Shown in pieces: positions 55,073-64,000 of a stretch of 64,000 bases of DNA (position 1 is the first letter of the stretch; every line of letters starts with the position of its first letter). The notes below the pieces were generated by a model. That model did not search any database, was not told the origin of the DNA, and saw nothing but the letters and a program-made list of their open reading frames with translations. The stretch covers positions 620,001-684,000 of the forward strand of contig JALUTQ010000033.1 in the NCBI GenBank assembly GCA_032718865.1, given 5' to 3'. The stretch is from Tilletia caries. Taxonomy: Eukaryota > Basidiomycota > Exobasidiomycetes > Tilletiales > Tilletiaceae. Made by a program: the position numbers and the translations under genes.

Positions 55073-55507
55073 TATCTGGGGAGATGGGGGGCCGGGGGAG
55101 AGGGAAGGTGAGTTTGACAGGGAGGAGGGAGAGTGGGTTAGCAAGCACAACGATCATCCGCTTTAATGGGCAGGGTTCTGTTCTCATCAGGGCCCCGTTC
55201 CTTCGCGGCATCACGGTCACGGCTCACGGGGCAACCTTGGAGGCCTGCACCCTCAATCTCAGTCAGTCTGTCTGTCATGGTTCTCACTCGTTAGCGAAGG
55301 TGGGGTCGATGCTGAAACTGGAATGGTTCAGGCAATAAACCATCGAAATGCGAGAGGCGATGGCGGATGGTGATGGTCTGAGCGCAGCGAATGCCTTGCT
55401 TCCATCCATCCATCCATCCACCCACCACTCTCCCTCCTCCAGCTCCAACCCAACCCAGCATACACATCTCCTCGTCCTCCCCCCAAGAACCACATACTCC
55501 CCTCACC
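55073..55507. promoter_or_regulatory. Divergent promoter, lactonase / small unknown gene
   Basis: 435 bp between opposite starts. A CATC tetranucleotide run lies at about 55402-55420, shortly before the small gene. No specific site identified. Confidence 0.5.
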
Positions 55508-56064
55508 ATGGCATCCGCCTCCGAAATCCAGCTCTCCGCCGAGCACCCGCCCACCCCACGCGCCATCGCCGCCTTCACCGCCATCGAGCCCAAGATCAAG
55601 GCCCAGATCATCAAGAGCCGATATGACTGGGACAAGCACGAGCCGCGCATGTGGGCGGGCGCGGAGGGGCTGAGTGATGATGAACTTACGGGGTTTAGTG
55701 CGGAGAAGGATTTGGTGGGAATTCGGGCGGGGGCGGTTAGTTATGGTGTTATCGTGAGTCCTCTCCCTCAGTCCGTTTCCCTTCCCGGGCTCTGGTTAGA
55801 CACACCGCTGACGAACCCTGCTCTCGCTCCTAGATCTTCGGCCGCATCCGTATCCCGGCCCTCTCGAAACCAGGCTACGTCTTCGTGCGCATCTTCGACC
55901 CTTCCGACGAAGCCCGTTCCGACCGGGATGCCGAGTTCCACTCGCTCTTCACGAACGAGATCCGGAACCCTGCGACTGCGGGCGAGCCGGGCAAGGAGAA
56001 TGATATTGTGGATTACCGTGCTGTTCAGGGGGATGATGACAAGCTCGAGTTCTTCAATGAGTAG
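55508..56064 (+). CDS. Small protein of unknown function
   Basis: Exons 55508-55753 and 55834-56064 give 158 residues in frame. No family recognised. It is soluble, acidic and has no signal peptide. The middle reads as an alternating beta pattern across the intron (LVGIRAGAVSYGVI, then IFGRIRIPAL and GYVFVRIFDPSDEA), suggesting a compact beta-rich domain after a helical N terminus. The clean intron, strong hydrophobic periodicity and CACCATGG start context support a real gene. Confidence 0.7.
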
Positions 56065-56400
56065 AGTTGGACATACATCATGGCAGGACCCTCAAGGACA
56101 AGTTGCAACCATAAGGTACCCCAAGTTTCGCGCCGGCAAGACGACATGCGACAGGCTTTGCTTCGCTTTCTTCACGAGCCTCTCCCCTTTTCCCCCTATT
56201 GGAATCCCAGATCTATCTATGTATACCATACGAGACCCGTCCAAGCGCGCTCAGATCGTGCTGTGACGAGGAAGCTAGGTGATGCACATGATCATCTGAG
56301 TGATCATCAGCCAAGTGTGCTCGGAGCCTTTCCCAACTTTTTTTCTTCTTCTTGGTTGTCTACGAGTATCTCTGCCCTCTTCTTCCTGTTGCACCACCCA
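56065..56400. promoter_or_regulatory. Upstream region of URB1
   Basis: 336 bp between two plus-strand genes. No gene recognised; T-rich near 56336-56390. Confidence 0.4.
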
Positions 56401-59400
56401 ATGGAAGCGCAGAACGAGAATGCGAGCCGGACGTCGATCATGGCAGGCAAGAAGCGGAGAGCGGACGACGACGATGATGGAGACAGATCGCTCACGGCTG
56501 GAGCTGTAGCACCCGCTGCTGCTGATCGCACTCGGGCGTCTAAGAAGCCAAGAGCGTCAGCATCAGCACAACCACCAGCCAAACACACTGACAACGGCGA
56601 CGACGGCGACGATGATGACGCCGCCGCTGCACGCAATCACTCCGCCCAACAACCCGAATCCTCATCGAAGCTTACCCCATCAGCCGCCCTAAGCGGTCTC
56701 CGCACCACCTCCCTCGACGCCCTCCGCATCGTCCTCTCCGACATCCGCGCCCAGACCGCCCTCGGTGCAGGCGAAGGTGACGACCTCATCCCACCCACGG
56801 ATGCCAGGCAGATCTTCGCTGCTGCTGTTGTTAAGGGCGCGGGGGATGAGAGTTTGCATACGGGGAGGGCTTTCTTTGATGCTTGGGATTTGGCTGAACA
56901 GGTGAGGCTTTCCACTTTGAGCCCTTCTGTTCTGATTTTGCCTGGGTCGCTAATATTCTTTCTTATTCTTCACAGCGCGGGACGCCTACGTTGGTCCCGA
57001 TTCTTCAAAACGTCCTTACCAACCTCCTCCGTCTGCTCTCCATGCATTCACCAACCCACCCGCTCGGCGACGCCATCATCCGACGCATCCTCACCTCCTC
57101 AAGGTCGTCCTCGGAACAAAATGGACCACCAGCAGACTACTTCAACAGGATCCAAGGCTACATCGCAGGCACCCAAAAACCAATCGGCGGCGGTGCTTCT
57201 TCGGGCGGCACATCTAAAGGCTTCAGCCAAGATGCATTGATCATCTCCAGCTTACGACTCCTAGCCGAGATCGTCTCCTTCGGCGCGGGTCGACATGCCC
57301 GCGAGGTCTTTGACAATTTCAATTGGGGTCTTAAAACATTGCCCAAGTTGCTCAGCTCTCGTCGGAGGCAACATGCTTCGCAGAAGCGGAAGAGTCATGC
57401 TCAACAGGCCCAGCCGGCGTCGATCTCGAGACCGGACACTCGGACGGCGTTCCTCATTTTCTATCTGTCTTTCTTGAGACCGTTGGCTCCGTCGGCGATC
57501 TCGTCCAACCCGGACTCAAGCTCGGCGGCCAAGTCCACCACGGCCGCCAAGGTCGCTCTTCTCGCTCTGCCCGGTAAAGACTTCCACACGCCTCTACTCA
57601 AAGGGCTTGCTGAGGATGCACCGAGTGTCGTCGCCTTCACTCTCGAGGCGCTCCATTCCGGTCTGCTGTCGGATACCCACGTTCCACGGACGAGCAAACT
57701 CGGCTTCTTCAACGAGTGGAATTGTGCCCATCTGCTGGCGCTGTATCAGCGCCAGTGGGAGACGGTGCCCAATGTCACCTTTGGTAACCTTGCCGGCTCT
57801 GATCGGCTCACTGTGGCGGAGATGAGGCCCAATCGGCCGAGTGTGGCCGAGTTGACGCATCACTTTATGCTCAGTTTGTGTACGCATCCTGGCTTTGGGA
57901 TCTGTTTCCGGGACGACTCGTGGTATCCACGGAATCAGCATAAGACCGGGGCCGGTGTTCAGCTCGATGTTGAAGCGGACGACGATGACGCTCGGCCGAC
58001 GGCGACGAATACGGAGAGTGCTGCCGCCGCCGGAGCGGACCGGTCGAGCTCTGCTTCCCTTGATACGGGCCTGTACAACAAGGTTCTCCTCGGTGTCCTT
58101 CGCCAACTCGTGCCCACCCGCTCCCTGCCCCAACAAGAACTTGCGATCCGCATTCTCGAGGCCTGTCCCGAGCTGGTGGGACCTTACCTCAGCAGTGTGA
58201 CCTCCTCCTCGCCCGCCGGGGTCGTGATCAGCCTGGAGCCGAGGATCGCGTCGAGTGCGTATATCACCTCGTTGGCTTGGATGAAGAAGGTGTTTGGGTT
58301 GCCTATGCCTTCTTTTGCTGCCCCTGTGCCGACGGTCAAGGGCCGGAAGGGCTCTGTTCTACCGCCTGTTCATGAAGATGGAACTATCACATACCGAGCA
58401 CAACCCCCGCCGCTCTCTTCGATCCTGGCGTCCCTCTTGCCTGCACCGCTTCTGTCCCGACCCGTGCTCATGCGGGCGTGCTTCCATACGGACAGGTTGG
58501 TCCGGCATCAAGCTGTCAGTCTGCTTGCTGTCATTTTGGACCGGGTCGGCCAGTTTAACACGGCTTGTATGCGGGCGAGCGAGGCGATTGGGGAGGATGT
58601 TGGGGCGTTGCATCGGACGGTCCTTGACGATAAACTCGAGACGGGCTCGAAGGCGGTTGGTGGTGGTGGTGGTGGGGGGTGCGCTTGGGCGGGCAGGTGT
58701 CGGGATGTTCAGCGTGAGGCAAGGAAAGTCTTGCCGGATTTGGATAGCTTTGTTCAGGCTGTCCAGTCTTTGAGTCAGCAGCAACAAGCGACCGTTTCAG
58801 CAGCGAATGGCGACAAGACGGAAAAGCCGCGGTCGAATGCGGACTCCCTCCTGCTGGAGGTGAATTTGCGGGTGCTGTGGCTGTACTTTGTGGCTGTTCC
58901 GCATGCTACGTTTGACAGCACCTTTGACGTTGGCAAGTTGCTCCTCTCGCGCTTCATGGTGCCCGCTGCGCCGCCGACCTCGGCTCTCGATCCTACAACG
59001 AACGACAACATGGACACAGACGAGGGCCAAAAAGCAGAGAGGGAAGCAGAACGGCAGATTGGCGGATTGTGCCAGTTGCATGCGTTGCGGATCGTCAATG
59101 CTGCTGCTGCTGGATTCTCGGATTCGTCGACGAACTTTGTGAGGAGTGCTGTGGGCGGTGGATTGGCGCTGTCTGTCAACTCGTTTGATGTCTTTTCCCG
59201 GCCTTCGACGTCTGCGTCCGCGTCAGCGACAACGACTGGCGACTCGTCCTCCGCTGCCGCCGCCGGTCCTATCGGCTCGAACAAGACGTACTTCACTGCG
59301 CTGCTGTCGATCGTGCTTACCAGTCCGTCGGAAGCTGTGCGGCAGACGTGTCAGAATCTGTTGCGCTCGGCTATGGTGGGGAGTGTGCTGTTCCAGCACG

Positions 59401-62400
59401 ATCGACGGGAGTGGGACGTTTGGATGGCTGCTTTCCCTCGGAGTGATTCGGTTCCGGGGTCTGGTACGACAACGACGGCGCTTGGCTCATCTCCGATGAT
59501 CCTGGACTCGGCTTCTTCTCTTACGCCGGATCAAGGTGTCGTCCTGGCGTTCCTGGATCAGTGCCTGATGCGCACGTTGCGGACTCCGTATCGGTACATT
59601 GAGACTTCGCGGCGTGTCTTATCCGAATCGACGGGGCAGGGACAGGGACAGGATACCGGTGGCGCGAATGGCGGGCAGCAACTTTTGGCTGGATCGCCGC
59701 TGTTGCACACGATGGTCGAGCAGTTCTGCATTCGGTGTCGGAAGCGGATCCTGGACGCCGTCCCAGCTGGAGGAGCAGGCTCGCAAGCGGCTGTTGACTC
59801 AGATCGGCTTGCGCTTCTTACCTTCTTCGTCCGGCTTGTGGTGCTCTTGCTGGCCCGGGGTGTGCCGTTGGTCACGTTGCGGGCGATTGCGTCTGAGCTT
59901 ACGGGTGCGGCTGGTGCGAAGGAGAGTGAGCCTACGGATGCGATTTCGGAGGTTTGTGCGGTCTTCTCGGCGGAGCTTGATGCTGTCGAATCTCGAGGTG
60001 CGACTGGTGAGTTGAACGTTCTTTCCAATTCAGTTGAACTCGACTCTTCCTCAGTGGCTACTGTCGCAACGCGGAAGGAAGATGGAAGGATTACCAAACT
60101 TATATTCAGAATCGCTAAACCGAGGCTATAAAGCTGTGCGGAGCAACTTCACGTAATGCTTGCATTACATGACCATCTCCCTCCCCCCTGTTCATCCCCT
60201 CCCCCTTTTCATCCTTGGCTTCTTCTGCACAGATTCACTGACGCTGTTTTTTGTATGGCTTGCAGTCCGGAAGCGTGATGATCACGGTGCTCCCAGGGAG
60301 GCGGAGCAGTCCAATGCTGGTGAGTTGAACGTTTCTTCCCCCAATCTACTTGGAAGAAGAAAGTCCTCGGTGGCTATCATCGCAACGCGGAAAGGGGAGA
60401 TGGAAGGATTATCAAATTATTGTTTGAATCATCCGAGGCTGCAAAGCTGTGCGGACCAAACTCATCTTATAATGTCTTCAACCACATGACCATCTTCCCT
60501 TCCCCCTTCACCCCCTTCTTCATCCTTGGCTTCCTCTACAGATTCACTGACGCTGTTTTTGAATGCTTTAACAGTCAAGACGTCGATCAAGGCCAAGATT
60601 GAGTCGGGATCGAACCCTGCTGTTCTGTTGCACATGGACCACTCTGCTGCTGCCCGATTCGTCAACACGTCCAGGAGCGAGGCGTCACTGGCAAAACTGT
60701 TTGGGGCGGTGACTGCTCTCACTCGTGCTCAACACGGCGCAGCGTTGGCACCCAAACAAATACCCAGCACTGAACATACCGAACTGCTGGAAGCATGTCT
60801 GCGCTCCGGCTTGGAGGACGAGGACTTGCGTGATGTCATCTTCCGGGTGCCTGCTGTTCGTGCACTTTCGGACGACGACGTGGAGGGTCCACTTCTGCAC
60901 ACTGGCATCCTCATTGCACTCGCCTCGTCGATGAGCCCGGGCAATCCAGTACACAAGGCCCTGATGGCCTCCGTCGCTGTGAAAATTGTCAGACAGCTAC
61001 TCCGTCGACAAATGGCCATCGACGTGGGCGTGCTCAAGCCGGCTGTGTTGTTGCTGCCGTACTGCGATGACTCGACGCTTGCTTCGTTTGCGGAGGCGAT
61101 GCTGGGGAAGGTGTTGGGCGATAGCAAGTTGGGCAAGCCGATCCAGGTCGCTGCGCTTGCTGCCGTTCATCGGTCTTCGGTCCTGGCCTCGGACCAGTCT
61201 GTCGCCAGTGCGATCGTTGCGGCTACCATTGGGTCCCGGAACGGGTTGTCGGACCCGAGCCGTCTGCTCGCACCAGAGGTCATGGACCTTGTGTCCCATG
61301 CTTTGGCTACGTTGACGCCTGCGGGTGTTTTGGCACCGACGACGACACAGCGGCTCGATGGCTCGCTGCAGGTTTCCGTTGACCATGATATGCTCGAGGC
61401 GCTGGTCAAGGATCATGCGGAGCGGTGTGCGTCGGTTGCTATGGCGCCTATCTTTTACCACTCTCGGCGAGCGGCGAGTGCTTTTTGGCGTTGGTCTTTG
61501 GCCAAGGGACGGGCGGGATGCTTCACAATGACGAGTCTTCCCAATCTCTATGCGGCTGTTGAGGTCCTGGCTCGCAACAGGGCTATATCGGAACTGATGG
61601 AGGACACCACGACCGAGCAGATCGAGAACATTTTGTCTGGTGTTGCCGGGAGCATGTTCTCAGAGGAAGCAGACCAAAGCTTGCTGGCTGGGTCTATCGC
61701 ATCCATGCTGGTGGAGGCGCGGCCGGAAATGGTGGATCAACTTTGCACTGCGCTGCTTTCGATGGTGCCAAAGATCCATCAACTCGCCTTCAACCGAGCG
61801 GTCATCATCTTCTGCACGGCAGCCATCCAGCTCAGGTCGGATTTGAAACCTGCCCCCAAGGCCAACGGCTCGCTCATCTCGTTGTGCCGCAAGCTTGTCT
61901 CCTCCGGCCTGTTGTGGATTGTTCGACGTTTCGCGGAAGACACGGAGGACTCGGACGAGTTACTTTCGGACATTGCCGCGTTTAGGGGGCTCTTGGTCCG
62001 ATCGCAACGTTTGGCAGGCCTTGAGATCCCTGTTGCCGCCGCCGAGCCCGTGATCGAGGCAGGAATCACCCGTCGATGGAACGAACTGGAACCGATGAGG
62101 CTGGTGGAGGTGTTGTGCAAGCGGACCAAGTTGGGTCCTGCGGGTGCCAACAAGGTTGTCGGTCGGCTCGTCGCTGCGCTGTCCACGGCTCGTCTTCAAC
62201 TGTTTGTGGACTCGGCACCGAGCGAGTTGGAGGAGACGTGGACTCGGACGGTCTGTGCTGCGGCGCGACAAGGCTCGGAACAGCTTTCTGCGTTGGGCCC
62301 GGTGTTGGCGGCTCGGTATCGGGGCCGGTTGGACGAGGATGACATGTTGATTCTCAAGCTTCTTCAGGAGTGCGAGGTCAAGAGTGGACAGAGCATCCTG

Positions 62401-63932
62401 GCGACCTTCTGGAGCATTATCTGCCAAGGCGACTCGGCGGCTTTCACCTCGGCTGCCAATCCTGGTCTGGACATGCTGTCCTCTTTCAGTGCAACCAACG
62501 TCCTGAAGACGTGCACGTCGTTTCCGCGATGGCGCCGGTTACAGAGTTACCGCCGCCCTGACGAGGCGCAGCAGAGGACGGAACAGCCCGTCATCCCTCT
62601 GGACCCGCTGTTTATCCTGTTCTTGACCAACGCGGCGGTGGCGGATCCGTCTTTTAAGGGTTTGGACATCCTGACTCTGCTTCGTACGAACGCCGTAGGC
62701 GTCGCTGTCTGTTCGCTCTCGAGCCGCTGCCCTCAGCTCCGGTGGTATGCAGCCCATATCTTGGCGAAAATCCGAACTTTGGTAGACGTGAGTACTTTGG
62801 ACGCACTCCAATTTTTCCTAGTGTGATGACAAGTGATACTCATCCTTTGCCTTGCTTTTTTCTACAGGCCACTACTTTCAACGAGAAAGGGCACCTGCTT
62901 CTGATTCTTGATGCTGCCAAGAACGCCGAGATGTCCGAAGGCGAAGATACAGAACCTCTTCCGATGACGACCTCGCTGTTCCTCGCACACGCCCTTCACG
63001 CGGTGGCCAACCCCGCCCTGTTCACATACCCGCTGTTCGCGCACTTCCTTCTCCAACGTCCGATCGTTGACGAGTCCGACGTGCCCATGCTGTACAACAT
63101 GCTATCGTCCTCTTCCGACAGCTCGGCCCGAGAGCGCGAGTGGATCCTGCGTTTCCTCCGAGACTGCATTCGATCCGGAGGTCGGCTCGAATGGAGGATC
63201 TTCAAGCGACGGCACGTGTGGGAGCTCATCTGCAGCCTGTACACGTCGCAGAACAAGAGCGAGGCGCGGAATGGGACTGTGCGGGAGCTGATGCTTGCCG
63301 TGGCGCAGCTGCCGAGCGCTGCGCGGGAATTACTGGGCAAGAAGCAAGTCCTGTCATGGGTCAACCAGGCCATTGCGCTCGAACAGCGTCCGAAGAGCGT
63401 CGGTGCGCCGTTCTGGCTCCGCTTCACTGCGACTTTACTCGAGAACAAGACGACGGACGAGATCGAAAAGCTCACGCAGGGATTCTGGTCGGCCGCTGTC
63501 ATCTCGGTCCTGAACCAGTGCGTGCCGCGTGACCCGTCGGAGGGCGTTCTTGGTGTGAAGGCGCTGCAGGACGCCGCGACGCTGTGTGCACGCCTGGTCT
63601 CGTACCTCCAGGAGAGCAACACTAAAGCGATGTCCTTGCGCCATGCTCTCCTTCGCGTACTTCGCAGTTTGGTGGCGCATGCGGCCAAGTTCGCTGGCGA
63701 TGCCGCGAATGGAGACGGAGGCAAGACGACTACGACTGCATCGTCTCTCGATATCGTCCGGACGCTCTTCCAGACCATCCTCAGTCTGCAACACAACACC
63801 AAGGGCAGCAACAGCGCCACACTTATCCAAGACTCGGACTTCGTGCAGGTGTTTGCTGCTGTGCTCCGGATTGCGCTGGTGGCACAGCTGCCAGAGGCCC
63901 GAAGCCTTGCCATTCGTCACATGTCAACCTAG
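56401..63932 (+). CDS. URB1: URB1/NPA1 pre-60S ribosome biogenesis factor
   Basis: Very large alpha-helical nucleolar protein that organises early large-subunit precursors. My exons are 56401-56901, 56976-60006, 60233-60319, 60542-62787 and 62868-63932, giving 2309 residues in frame. After a basic/acidic N terminus (GKKRRADDDDD) the URB1 signature appears: LVPILQNVLTNLL, SLRLLAEIVSFGAGRHA, FNWGLKTLPKLL, then long helical repeats. Intervening Ser/Thr-rich loops are common. The C-terminal part carries LRSLVAHAAKF. Exon 3 (29 codons) arises from a tandem duplication and may be optional; skipping it keeps the frame. Downstream in-frame acceptors at 60265 and 60574 would shorten exons 3 and 4 by 33 nt each. 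Confidence 0.83.
60007..60580 (+). repeat. Tandem duplication spanning an intron and exon edges in URB1
   Basis: Unit 1 (60007-60319) and unit 2 (60320 to about 60580) align along most of their length: both begin GTGAGTTGAACGTT and share CGCAACGCGGAA, AGATGGAAGGATTA, AAAGCTGTGCGGA, ACATGACCATCT, CATCCTTGGCTTC and ATTCACTGACGCTG. Roughly three quarters of positions agree by eye. Confidence 0.88.
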
Positions 63933-64000
63933 AATGATCAAATTTCCATAATAGCAGAGCAATCCAAAGTGTGTACAACAAGAGCCTGTGAAACGGAAGG

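Noticed and set aside
60266..60319. 54-nt exon in URB1 using the later acceptors
   Set aside because: The upstream acceptors at 60232 and 60541 have stronger pyrimidine tracts and are in frame; the later sites are kept only as alternatives.
1..64000. CRISPR arrays, tRNA or rRNA genes
   Set aside because: No regularly spaced repeats, tRNA box motifs or rRNA blocks were seen in a read-through by eye; a dedicated tRNA scan was not possible.

Overview
The window reads as nuclear DNA of a filamentous or yeast-like fungus, most probably a basidiomycete. Almost every gene is broken by short GT-AG introns of about 60-120 bp. The proteins are eukaryotic housekeeping types (complex I, proteasome, ER quality control, ribosome biogenesis), and fungal families such as the SSU1 sulfite pump and a fused GH16/acyltransferase-3 protein are present. 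I reconstructed exons by hand. Most multi-exon models close in frame across all junctions, which is the main internal check on them. Species was not determined.

Bases 1-10,040 are half gene, half mobile DNA. A GT2 polysaccharide synthase-like gene (minus strand) is followed by a decayed tyrosine-recombinase (DIRS-type) retroelement: a gag-like ORF, reverse transcriptase/RNase H, then a tyrosine recombinase. Next comes a 1.17-kb cassette bounded by perfect 16-bp terminal inverted repeats and flanked by a 10-bp direct repeat.

Bases 10,870-27,430 hold surface and secretory-pathway genes: a GH16-like domain fused to an acyltransferase-3 membrane domain, with the GH16 catalytic triad apparently lost; a seven-helix membrane protein; the ERAD lectin YOS9/OS-9; a secreted protein with four copies of a two-cysteine repeat; an SSU1-type anion/sulfite transporter; and a short-chain dehydrogenase.

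Bases 27,430-33,100 look plastic. A coiled-coil gene and a broken helical/TPR gene point away from each other. Between them lie two inverted copies of a roughly 270-bp segment around a gene-poor 1.4-kb spacer. A second copy of the sequence found upstream of the retroelement gag lies just beyond.

Bases 33,450-63,932 are dense housekeeping DNA whose genes mostly alternate strand, giving repeated divergent and convergent pairs: TRIC-like channel (+), NDUFS4 (-), proteasome alpha-5 (+), RNase H2 subunit C (-), PDX3 (+), ERV46 (-), a PDI (+), TOM20 (-), NDUFS2 (-), NOP4 (+), a lactonase (-), an unknown small gene (+) and URB1 (+). Three genes serve mitochondrial respiration or import, two serve pre-60S ribosome assembly, and two serve ER folding or ER-Golgi traffic. 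Unusual gene structures include micro-exons of 5, 13, 15 and 16 nt that carry conserved motifs, and a new internal exon in URB1 made by a tandem duplication spanning an intron.
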